Positions 1 to 6,510 of a DNA stretch of 8,630 bases are shown piece by piece. The first letter of the stretch is position 1. Each line of letters begins with the position of its first letter. Source of the stretch: Candidatus Brocadiaceae bacterium (lineage in GTDB: Bacteria; Planctomycetota; Brocadiia; SM23-32). A program made the translations under genes and the position numbers. The notes under the pieces are model-generated. The model did no database searches. It saw nothing but the letters and a program-made list of their open reading frames with translations, and was not told the origin of the DNA. The stretch lies in contig PWZK01000379.1 in the NCBI GenBank assembly GCA_003567495.1, positions 1 through 8,630 on the forward strand, in the 5' to 3' direction.

Positions 1-2171
1 ATGAGAGTTTCCCGATCGCGCAGACGCTGCAGACTGTTCAATCCTGTCACAGCCTCTATTCGCCTCACGCCGCCGGCAACGCTCGATTCGCTGATTATCT
101 TAAACAGGCCTATCTCACCACTCCTCTCGCAATGCGTGCCCCCACAAAATTCCTTGCTGAGCTCACCGACGCTGACAACCCTTACCACATCGCCGTATTT
201 TTCACCAAACATGGCGATTGCCCCGGATTCCTGCGCCTCGTCCCTGCTCATACGGGCTATCGCCACCGGATGGTCCTCGAGAACGGCCCGGTTTACGATA
301 TCCTCTATGGACGCTACTTCATCCGCGGATAGCTCGGAAGGATGGGAAAAATCAAAACGCAGCCTGTCAGGACCGACGAACGACCCGCTTTGCACTGCAT
401 GCTCTCCAAGCACTTTCTTGAGCGCATGGTGCATAATATGGGTGGCCGTGTGATTTCGCGCCGTAGCCTTGCGGTGCTCTCTGTCAACACGGCAAACGAC
501 CCTGTCTCCAATGCTGATCCGGCCTTTTGTCACCTTTCCGCCGTGCAGGTAAAACCCTTTTTCCTGAGAAACGGTTTCAAATCGAAATTCCCCTTTTACC
601 CCGTCAGTCGGTTTAATCAGCCCTGTATCGCCCCTCTGTCCGCCGGCTTCCGCATAGGCGGGCGTGCGATCGAGAACTACCTGGACGTCGCTGCCTTCGC
701 CGGCAACCTCCACGAGGGACGAGTCGCTGATAATCCCGACAACCTCCCCATCACTCTCAAGCGTGCGGTAGCCTGTAAATTCCGTAGCCTCGGCGGATTC
801 CTGCAAACGGGCTATCGGACCGGCGGCAAACAAATCAGTGTCGAAAGATGATGAGTCACGGGAGCGTTTTTGATGTTTTTCAAGCTCGCTTAAAAACCCC
901 TGAACATCTGCCGACATGTTATGTTCGTGCAGTATCGATTCCGTCATCTCCACGGGAAAGCCGTAGGTTTGGTACAGGTCGAAAACTTCTCTGCCCCTCA
1001 GAACCGAACTCTTTTGCCTTTTAAGGCGCGCCACATGTTCGGACATTACGGCCGAACCGCGGCTTACAGTGCGCTGAAAGGCCTTTTCCTCCTGACCGAC
1101 AACCGTGCGTATATAATCCATGCCCTCGTTCAGTTCCGGATATGCATCGCCGTATTCCGACACCACCGGCTCGATAAGTTCGGTCATGAAAACATCGTCT
1201 ATGCCCAGCTGCAACCCGTCGCGCACGGCACGCCTGAGGAGCCGCCTGACAACATAGCCCCGCTCCTCATTGCCGGGTATTACGCCATCGGCAATGCAAA
1301 AAAACACCGACCTGGCATGATCGGCAATACGCCTTACCAGCGGCGCAGCATGCTCGTCATCGGGATAGCTACAGCCGGATAATTCCACAATTTTGTCCAT
1401 AAGCGGAGCAAAAGCGTCGATATCAAAATTGGTAGGCACATCCTGAAGAACCCGCGCCATACGCTCAAGCCCCATGCCGGTATCTATGTTTTTCATCGGC
1501 AACGGCTCCAGCACTCCGCCTTCCCGTCGGTCATATTCCTGGAAAACGAGGTTCCACACCTCTACATACCTGTCGCAGTCACAGGAAGGGTCGCACCCGG
1601 GGCCGCCACAGCCCGTTTCGGGGCCTTTGTCATAAAATATCTCAGTGCAAGGGCCGCAAGGCCCGTCAGGCCCCTGGGCACGAACGTTAGCCGGCCAGAA
1701 ATTCTCACCTTCGCCATACCTGTAAATCTTCTCAGCGGGTATCCCCACAACATCGCTCCATATCCCTGCGGCTTCCTCATCCTCTTCGTATATACTGACC
1801 ACCATTTTTTCGGCCGGAACGCCCGCCTGCTCACACATAAATTCCCATGCCCAGGTTATGGCTTCCTCCTTGAAATAATCGCCGAACGAGAAGTTCCCGA
1901 GCATCTCAAAAAAAGTGTGGTGAGAAGCTGTATGGCCCACGCGTTCGATATCGCCGGTGCGTAAACATTTCTGGCATGTGGCGGCGCGCTTGAGAGTGCG
2001 ATCACCACGCCCGTAAAACTCGTCCTTAAACTGATTCATTCCCGCCCCGGTGAAAAGCAATGACGGATCGCCGCGGGGAACAAGCGTATCCGGGGACGCA
2101 AGCAAGTGATCCTTTGACTTAAAAAACTCCAGAAAACGTCGTCTGATCTCCTCGGTTTTCATAAATGACAT
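1..2171 (-). CDS. alaS: Alanine-tRNA ligase (AlaRS), 3' end beyond the window
   Basis: Charges tRNA-Ala with alanine in the cytoplasm and hydrolyses mischarged Ser/Gly-tRNA-Ala. The frame is open for 723 codons to the left edge; AlaRS is usually about 870-880 residues, so most of the C-terminal C-Ala domain is outside the window. The class II core shows HHTFFEMLGNFSFGDYF (motif 2 region), GPCGPCTE and the motif 3 string GMGLERM at residues 232-238. A cysteine-rich insert, with Cys188, 193, 197 and 199, precedes RYVEVWNLVF and might bind a metal. The editing domain has TPAYAEAGGQRGD near residue 503 (Ala where Phe is usual), the zinc motif HTATH (His574, His578) and CGGTH (Cys676, His680). All key editing residues are present. 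Two in-frame ATGs lie at 2171 and 2162; AGGA is only 2 nt before the first and 11 nt before the second, so the start is uncertain by three codons. Confidence 0.97.
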   Translation of the reverse strand, partial: MSFMKTEEIRRRFLEFFKSKDHLLASPDTLVPRGDPSLLFTGAGMNQFKDEFYGRGDRTLKRAATCQKCLRTGDIERVGHTASHHTFFEMLGNFSFGDYFKEEAITWAWEFMCEQAGVPAEKMVVSIYEEDEEAAGIWSDVVGIPAEKIYRYGEGENFWPANVRAQGPDGPCGPCTEIFYDKGPETGCGGPGCDPSCDCDRYVEVWNLVFQEYDRREGGVLEPLPMKNIDTGMGLERMARVLQDVPTNFDIDAFAPLMDKIVELSGCSYPDDEHAAPLVRRIADHARSVFFCIADGVIPGNEERGYVVRRLLRRAVRDGLQLGIDDVFMTELIEPVVSEYGDAYPELNEGMDYIRTVVGQEEKAFQRTVSRGSAVMSEHVARLKRQKSSVLRGREVFDLYQTYGFPVEMTESILHEHNMSADVQGFLSELEKHQKRSRDSSSFDTDLFAAGPIARLQESAEATEFTGYRTLESDGEVVGIISDSSLVEVAGEGSDVQVVLDRTPAYAEAGGQRGDTGLIKPTDGVKGEFRFETVSQEKGFYLHGGKVTKGRISIGDRVVCRVDREHRKATARNHTATHIMHHALKKVLGEHAVQSGSFVGPDRLRFDFSHPSELSADEVASIEDIVNRAVLEDHPVAIARMSRDEAQESGAIAMFGEKYGDVVRVVSVGELSKEFCGGTHCERSGEIGLFKIISESSVAGGVRRIEAVTGLNSLQRLRDRETL

Positions 2172-2257
2172 TGTCCTGTGAAATATTCTGTTACCGTTTT
2201 TTACCTGCAATCAGTAAAAACACCTTTTTACGTAAAATCCGGGCCGGGGCGTTTAAT

Positions 2258-2286
2258 AGGTTACACTTTTTAAAGTATGTGGTCAA
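2258..2286 (-). promoter_or_regulatory. Candidate sigma70 promoter of alaS
   Basis: Read on the minus strand, TTGACC (2286-2281) and TAACCT (2263-2258) are separated by 17 bp. The -35 is five of six to consensus and the -10 is weaker. Transcription would begin near 2251, giving a leader of about 80 nt before alaS. A small dyad, ACTTT-TT-AAAGT, lies inside the spacer. This is a match by eye, not an experiment. Confidence 0.5.
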
Positions 2287-2301
2287 ATGCTGCTCAGATC
2301 A

Positions 2302-2319
2302 TCAGGCGGTTAATGTCGC
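2302..2319. repeat. 18-bp box shared with the pfp upstream region
   Basis: The string tcaggcggttaatgtcgc recurs at 6121-6138 with a single mismatch (g to c at the eighth base). Here it begins 131 bp upstream of the alaS start and 15 bp beyond the -35. It could be a regulator site or a scrap of a dispersed repeat; the sequence alone does not decide. Confidence 0.5.
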
Positions 2320-2320
2320 A

Positions 2321-2344
2321 ACACTAACAACAAATTGTTAGTGT
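2321..2344. repeat. Perfect 10-bp inverted repeat
   Basis: ACACTAACAA and its exact complement TTGTTAGTGT flank a CAAA loop. The stem is AT-rich and no T-run follows on either strand, so it does not look like an intrinsic terminator. An operator or repeat debris is possible. Confidence 0.6.
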
Positions 2345-2433
2345 CCGAAAAAGAATGAATATCCAACATCCAACACCCGATACCCAGTGACAAAGGAATG
2401 ACCGGAGGCAAGCGCTGAAAGCGCAATATGTTA

Positions 2434-2748
2434 TAGCCCGCATATTTCACGCGTTTCCAGCGATGCAGCTGCGCGAAAGGCAAGCGCCGCCTGCCTGTGC
2501 GTGTGCGCACGCAGACAGGCTGTATTCACATACGCGAAGTGCAGCCTGACAAAGCAGATGCACCGCCTGCCTGCAGCAGGCAGGCTGGGAGCGCGCCCGC
2601 AGGGCCTGCCTGCAGCAGGCAGGTAAACCGCCGTTTTTGAGGCTAAAATACAGAATGTGATTTTCAAAAGCTGATAAATGTGCATGTAAGATTAAACATA
2701 AAAGTCGTTTATATTAAATTTTACCGTTGGTTTATGAAATACGGGTTG
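2434..2748. mobile_element. Decayed copy A of a ~315-bp MITE-like element
   Basis: This stretch aligns along its whole length, in the same orientation, with the copy at 7864-8180; roughly nine in ten bases agree by eye, fewer towards the right end. The left terminus TAGCCCGCATATTTCA is intact. The right terminus is eroded: TGAAATA, then CGGGTTG with two bases lost and the last bases changed. Both copies carry an imperfect hairpin (about 2488-2521) and two identical 19-bp palindromes, CCTGCCTGC-A-GCAGGCAGG, at 2566-2584 and 2605-2623. No transposase is encoded. The right end is one base from the serpin stop codon, so the element supplies the serpin 3' untranslated region. It is probably older than copy B. 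Confidence 0.85.
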
Positions 2749-2749
2749 G

Positions 2750-4465
2750 TCATCGTAGCCGCGGGACGGGGGATACTGGAGGGCGCGGCGGAGGGATTAT
2801 GTCGTCCCGCGACATGTCACCCCGTTCGTTTACAAACCTGACATCTTCCTGTTCCGCCCACGGCACTATCACTATGTGATATGGCGACGTAATCGCCATG
2901 GTGACCATATCGCCCGGCGACGGAGAAGTGGAGGTGTAGTGCACTTCGATGTGCTTCTCAAACTCGCGCACGGACTCGATTCTGACGCTGTAGCCGCCGG
3001 TTGACCGCTGTCCCATGAACACAGCCAATGCCATGTGTTTGTCGAAATCGATCTCCGGCGCTTCGGGCCGGTGGACGCGGGAGCCGACGGCGCGCGCCCA
3101 GACCCTTTTCCACGTCCGCTCGTCGCGTATAACCTCCTGCGAGGGGCCGATTTCCACCGACGCCTGTGATCCCCGAAACTGATTTACAATCTCAAGCTCC
3201 CGTCCTTCTTCTTCGGCGTGCTTTTCCGCCGCTTCGTCAGCTTCCTCCGGCTGCGTCAGGCGGCCGAGAAACAGCAAACTGCCTGTTGTGTTTTCCCGTA
3301 TCAAAAACAAAAAAGGCCGGTCGGCGCGGAACTCCGGAGGCGGGGGCTGAATGGACCTAACGCCCACAACTACGCCTGTAGCCGCCGCAGCTTCGGTTCC
3401 CTCTTCATTCACTTCCACAAAAGCTTTGTGCACGACGTCGGTGATAAACAGCTCGCGCGTTCCGTCCATTCCCGAAAAGTCAGCCTGCCCGTCCGCAAAG
3501 GCATATTCCATCCCCATGCCACGCAGCTGGGGCACCAGTGAACGCGCCCCCCACTCGATCGTGAACCTGGGGAAAAACACCTGCACCTCGCGCTTGCGCA
3601 GACGCCCGATCCATTCTTCCAGCAAACGGGGATTCTCCGACAATTTCATCTCAACACCGCTCAGGCCTTCTTTTTCCCGGGGCAAAATAATCAGCATCGA
3701 CACGTCGCCGCCGTCATAAGGCATTTCAAGTATCTGCAGATTTTCGGTTTTGGCATACTGAAAACGCCCCCTTTGCCGCATCATGGGCGTTTTCACGGTT
3801 CTATCACCGGACACATGAAAATCTTCGTCCCTGGTCTTCTCCTCTTCAAAAGGACTTTCCCAATCGCCCTTGAAATAAATGGCGTTTGCCAGAACCAGGC
3901 GGGTCAGTGGGGTAAGTGTGTCCGGGCCGATAAGATTCTCGATCTTCCCCGCTGTCTCTTCCTCCACCCACGTATTGATGGCATTTCGCGCGGCCTCGGC
4001 TGCCCGGCGGTAGTCCACCGGAGTTATCCGGGCATCGTAGTAGCTGTCTATCAAACCCAGATACTCGTCGAGGAATCCGTAATCTTCCTGTGGCCAGAGC
4101 GAATTGGCTATCCTCAGCTCGACTTCACTCTCGCGCTGAACGTCCTTTAATCGTCCGGCTAAAGCGGCGAATGCCGCGTGCAGTTCGGCCTGCTCCGGGT
4201 TGAAACGAAGCGCCTCGGCCATCTGAGCTGCGGTATCACCCCTTGCTCCGCCATAAGTCATTGCGAGCGCCGTGGAGATACTGTAGGGGGAGAAAAACAG
4301 ATTCCCTTCCCCGGCCTCTTCCAGCCGGGCATAAATGTCAAAAGCAAACTCCGTGTTGTTTCTCACCAATTCCTTTGTACTCCCGGAACCCAAAGCGTCT
4401 TCGGCGACAGCGACCGCCATACTCAAACAAAACACAACAACCACGGCTATTTTTGATACCTGCAT
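2750..4465 (-). CDS. Secreted inhibitory serpin with C-terminal PrcB_C-like domain
   Basis: Predicted exported suicide inhibitor of serine proteases, 571 aa. The first 22 residues form a signal peptide (short Lys-containing start, VVVVFCL core, AVA cleavage site). The ATG at 4465 is preferred because AAGGGGTGGGG precedes it; an ATG at 4531 would put 22 polar residues before the signal. The serpin fold spans about residues 30-406. The hinge EEGTEAAAAT (354-363) has the small-residue pattern of inhibitory serpins, and the loop continues to Arg370-Ser371, the predicted P1-P1' bond. The shutter-end string RPFLFLIRENTTGSLLFLGR follows. After an acidic linker (407-425), residues about 426-545 resemble PrcB_C: FMGQRSTGGYSV (483-494) and TSPSPGDMVT...TSPYHIVIVP. 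A proline-rich tail ends the protein. It lies 206 bp behind pfp, beyond a terminator; no clear promoter of its own was found. Confidence 0.93.
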   Translation of the reverse strand: MQVSKIAVVVVFCLSMAVAVAEDALGSGSTKELVRNNTEFAFDIYARLEEAGEGNLFFSPYSISTALAMTYGGARGDTAAQMAEALRFNPEQAELHAAFAALAGRLKDVQRESEVELRIANSLWPQEDYGFLDEYLGLIDSYYDARITPVDYRRAAEAARNAINTWVEEETAGKIENLIGPDTLTPLTRLVLANAIYFKGDWESPFEEEKTRDEDFHVSGDRTVKTPMMRQRGRFQYAKTENLQILEMPYDGGDVSMLIILPREKEGLSGVEMKLSENPRLLEEWIGRLRKREVQVFFPRFTIEWGARSLVPQLRGMGMEYAFADGQADFSGMDGTRELFITDVVHKAFVEVNEEGTEAAAATGVVVGVRSIQPPPPEFRADRPFLFLIRENTTGSLLFLGRLTQPEEADEAAEKHAEEEGRELEIVNQFRGSQASVEIGPSQEVIRDERTWKRVWARAVGSRVHRPEAPEIDFDKHMALAVFMGQRSTGGYSVRIESVREFEKHIEVHYTSTSPSPGDMVTMAITSPYHIVIVPWAEQEDVRFVNERGDMSRDDIIPPPRPPVSPVPRLR

Positions 4466-4506
4466 TGCCCCACCCCTTTTTCCATCAGTTAAGTTTTCTT
4501 TGCACA

Positions 4507-4525
4507 CGTCTCTTACATTTAGACG
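4507..4525. promoter_or_regulatory. Small dyad upstream of the serpin gene
   Basis: CGTCT and AGACG flank nine bases about 42-60 bp upstream of the serpin ATG. It lies where a regulator could bind, but five-base arms occur often by chance. Confidence 0.2.
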
Positions 4526-4548
4526 CCGCAAGCACAGAAATGTTCCAT

Positions 4549-4607
4549 AAAAAAGCCGGCAGCGCGCACGTTGCCTGGGGGAAGGTTAACGCACGTCGGC
4601 TGCCGGC
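4549..4607 (-). terminator. Intrinsic terminator of pfp
   Basis: On the minus strand GCCGGCAGC (4607-4599) pairs perfectly with GCTGCCGGC (4563-4555) and is followed by six T. The hairpin begins 65 bp after the pfp stop. The 35-nt loop is long for a terminator; it contains ACGTGCG twice and can fold further through GTT/AAC and CC/GG pairs. It separates pfp from the serpin gene. Confidence 0.75.
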
Positions 4608-4671
4608 AATTCTGGAAATTGAAAAAAACCAGATTAGCTCCAGGTTTTCCGCAAAAAACGTTTCACTAATT

Positions 4672-5988
4672 TTAGGCGATGTAGGGATTTGCTTTGATCG
4701 ATTCCGGCACTGCTACGACGGGGAAACTGCGTCCGGAGTAGTGCGGTATGGCGGCAGGCCCCCCTATCAGATAAAGAAACTCATCTATAAAATTCTGATG
4801 GGGACCGCGAACTCCGTCGATGAACTCGATCGGGACGCATCTTTCCCTGGCTGCTATATTGGACATACCGGTCAACGCGGTAGCCGTGCCGCAGCCCTCG
4901 CGCGTCAGTATGACCGACTGACCCGATTCGCCCGCCTCCAGGGCATCGATAGCGGCAGATCCGACCCGGTATGCCTCGGACGCATCAACTGAGGACATCA
5001 TACAGCTGCGCTGGATGTGCTGAGGCACGAGCGCGACCTCTTTTACCTCTCCATATACGCTTTCCACCTTCAGCTCTTCTTTACACAACTGTGCCAGAAA
5101 CACCGCAGGCGAGAATGAAGAGGCCCTTCCGTGCTGAATGTTTCCATGCGGATCGAGCGCCACGTCATCGGAATACACTTCGGCGATGCTTTTTCCGGAG
5201 CTGCTCTCGGTAAGGTCTTCCTGCACGACGACTACCGCTTCCCCAAGCCGTGATACGGTATCTGAAAGCGCGTCAAGGAATTTTTGCTTGTCGAACAAAA
5301 CCTCTTTAGAAAGTATTATATGTGGAGGCCGGTCGGGAACCAGCTCGCCTTTAGGATCGACTTTGGCAAATCCGGTGCCCTGTGCAAGCCAGCCGGCCTT
5401 TCGCCCCATAACCTGATATATGGCCACCGGTGCTATGTCCCAGCCCTGTTTTACTTCTCCGCCGATCCTGTAGTTTGCTTTTACCATATAAGAACTGTAA
5501 TCGTTGTGCACGTTCTTGAGCGCCGTCGCGTTAAAAAGCGCGGCCGAACCGTAGCCCGGACAATGGTGAGTGACGGGCAGGTCGTTGTCCACTGTTTTTA
5601 TGCCGTGTATAACACTGGCATCGGAAAACTCAGCAAGTCCTTTCAGTTGATCGGCCGAATCGTTGCCGCCGAAATAAATCACGGCGTTGATGCCGAGCGC
5701 CTCCAGATTGGCCGCCATTTTTCTGTACTGTTCTTCTTTCGGTTTTATCCGGGTTGTTCGCAAACATGCGCCCGGCCCGTTGAAGGCAAACGACGTCGGA
5801 TCAATCCCGGTCAGATCTACAATATTACCCTCTATGTTTGCATTTAAAAGGCCTTCGAGTCCGTTTATCATTCCGTAAACTTCCCATCCCGCCTTCTGCG
5901 CCTGGTCAACAGCGCCTGCCACTTCCCAATCTATAACCGGGGTGGGCCCGCCCGACTCGCCTAAAATCACACGTTTTCCGTCTGTCAT
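4672..5988 (-). CDS. pfp: Pyrophosphate-dependent phosphofructokinase
   Basis: Phosphorylates fructose 6-phosphate to fructose 1,6-bisphosphate, predicted to use pyrophosphate, reversibly, in the cytoplasm. The protein is 438 aa. The N-terminal phosphate loop reads ESGGPTPVID (11-20). GGND at 107-110 puts Asp where ATP enzymes have the second Gly of GGDG; KTVDND at 131-136 puts Lys where ATP enzymes have Gly, and includes the catalytic Asp pair. In the family both changes mark PPi users. MGRKAGWLA (194-202) is the MGRHAGW substrate motif with Lys for His. ECG-like REGCG and the C-terminal half are intact. The ATG at 5988 follows GGAGG by 8 nt. Promoter and terminator suggest single-gene transcription. 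ATP use cannot be strictly excluded from motifs. Confidence 0.93.
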   Translation of the reverse strand: MTDGKRVILGESGGPTPVIDWEVAGAVDQAQKAGWEVYGMINGLEGLLNANIEGNIVDLTGIDPTSFAFNGPGACLRTTRIKPKEEQYRKMAANLEALGINAVIYFGGNDSADQLKGLAEFSDASVIHGIKTVDNDLPVTHHCPGYGSAALFNATALKNVHNDYSSYMVKANYRIGGEVKQGWDIAPVAIYQVMGRKAGWLAQGTGFAKVDPKGELVPDRPPHIILSKEVLFDKQKFLDALSDTVSRLGEAVVVVQEDLTESSSGKSIAEVYSDDVALDPHGNIQHGRASSFSPAVFLAQLCKEELKVESVYGEVKEVALVPQHIQRSCMMSSVDASEAYRVGSAAIDALEAGESGQSVILTREGCGTATALTGMSNIAARERCVPIEFIDGVRGPHQNFIDEFLYLIGGPAAIPHYSGRSFPVVAVPESIKANPYIA

Positions 5989-6087
5989 AACAATTGCCTC
6001 CGCCTGGAGAATGAGATATTGTTTTATTAATTCTTTTCCAAGCTCCGCATTGAAAAAGAATTACGACTTTTCGCTGGAATCGGAGTC

Positions 6088-6116
6088 ATTGTAATAAAAA
6101 ACAACAAGTGTTTCAA
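6088..6116 (-). promoter_or_regulatory. Candidate sigma70 promoter of pfp
   Basis: On the minus strand TTGAAA (6116-6111) and TACAAT (6093-6088) are 17 bp apart, each close to consensus. Transcription would start near 6081, about 93 nt upstream of the pfp ATG. Confidence 0.65.
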
Positions 6117-6120
6117 ATGA

Positions 6121-6138
6121 TCAGGCGCTTAATGTCGC
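6121..6138. repeat. Second copy of the 18-bp box
   Basis: The string tcaggcgcttaatgtcgc differs from 2302-2319 at one base. It begins 133 bp upstream of the pfp start and 4 bp beyond the -35. The distance from the -35 differs from that at alaS by 11 bp, close to one helical turn. Confidence 0.5.
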
Positions 6139-6213
6139 CCCTGCATTCTCAGAGAGTCAGAGAGAACTGCTCCGCCGGCCCTGTGCTTGATCGGGGCATG
6201 GGTTTTGGTGCCG

Positions 6214-6393
6214 GTTAATTCTCCACCGGCCATGCGCCGGTGGAAGCAGCGGACTAACCAAACAGAAAGGAGCGGAGAATGTTTTTGTACGACCGGCAGC
6301 ATTAATCAGCCCGTGCCCCCCACCGGCGCAGGGCCGGGGGAGGGCGGCGCACGTAGTGGTTAATCATGGGCTCAACCGACGCAGGGTCGGTTG
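6214..6393. repeat. Three related hairpins spaced along the mreB upstream region
   Basis: Hairpin 1 pairs CCACCGGC (6223-6230) with GCCGGTGG (6236-6243) around CATGC. Hairpin 2 pairs CCGGC (6323-6327) with GCCGG (6333-6337) around GCAGG, flanked by C-rich and G-rich arms. Hairpin 3 pairs CAACCGAC (6373-6380) with GTCGGTTG (6386-6393), again around GCAGG. Each is preceded by TTAAT at 6215, 6303 and 6360. The ACCGGC/ACCGAC change is matched on the other arm, so pairing is preserved. They could be REP-like repeats or a folded RNA. Confidence 0.6.
6279..6305 (+). other. Eight-codon ORF with a strong ribosome site
   Basis: ATG at 6279 is preceded by AAAGGAG (6266-6272) with six bases between; the frame reads MFLYDRQH and stops at 6305. 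The ribosome site is better than that of mreB. It may be a leader peptide, or the start of a lost gene whose body was replaced by the hairpin repeats that begin next to its stop. Neither is proven, and translation is unknown. Confidence 0.3.
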
Positions 6394-6441
6394 GGGCCGA
6401 AGCCGAATAACTTATGCAGCGCAAATTCCTCGCATACTTAC

Positions 6442-6469
6442 TTGCATATGGTGAAATTTAGGTTATAAT
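6442..6469 (+). promoter_or_regulatory. Candidate sigma70 promoter of mreB
   Basis: TTGCAT (6442-6447) and a perfect TATAAT (6464-6469) are 16 bp apart. Transcription would begin near 6476, leaving a leader of about 35 nt that contains the GAGGA ribosome site. Confidence 0.7.
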
Positions 6470-6510
6470 TATATTCTAACAATTAGTCTGGGATATTGAG
6501 GAAATAAAAC

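Larger units (their letters stand above)
2172..2749. other. Intergenic stretch between serpin and alaS
   Basis: No credible gene lies here. It holds the alaS leader and promoter (2172-2286), an 18-bp box shared with the pfp upstream region (2302-2319), a perfect inverted repeat (2321-2344), a low-complexity piece with repeated 'ccaacat/ccaacac' strings (about 2358-2385), a small GCGCT-GAA-AGCGC hairpin (2412-2424) and a decayed MITE copy (2434-2748). Short open frames here come from the repeat and are not called. Confidence 0.7.
5989..6510. other. Divergent control region between pfp and mreB
   Basis: Contains the pfp promoter and leader (5989-6116), the 18-bp shared box (6121-6138), a run of three related hairpins (6214-6393), a tiny ORF with a strong ribosome site (6279-6305) and the mreB promoter (6442-6469). 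The repeats 'cagagagtcagagagaac' near 6151-6168 are simple sequence. No ordinary gene was found. Confidence 0.7.

Noticed and set aside
1..1382. Several plus-strand open frames of 66-169 codons
   Set aside because: All lie opposite the alaS reading frame, which has every expected motif; none has a recognisable product.
2310..2510. Minus-strand frame containing GIGCWMLDIHS
   Set aside because: Comes from the 'ccaacatccaacaccc' simple repeat, a common source of false predicted proteins; it spans the MITE edge.
2566..2623. Repeated palindromes as a CRISPR array
   Set aside because: Only two units with a 20-base gap, repeated identically inside the other MITE copy; no spacers or cas genes.
2431..2685. 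Minus-strand open frame of 84 codons with Leu-Pro-Ala-Ala-Gly-Arg repeats
   Set aside because: It is the translation of the MITE palindromes. The same frame reappears in copy B, where it runs into DUF2442 sequence. No ribosome site and no known family.
4466..4548. Serpin promoter
   Set aside because: TTGCGG occurs but no acceptable -10 at the right distance; left uncalled.
3166..4992. Plus-strand open frames up to 249 codons
   Set aside because: Antisense shadows of the serpin and pfp genes, caused by GC-rich codon use.
5138..5878. Plus-strand open frames including one of 187 codons
   Set aside because: Antisense to pfp, with no motif or ribosome site.
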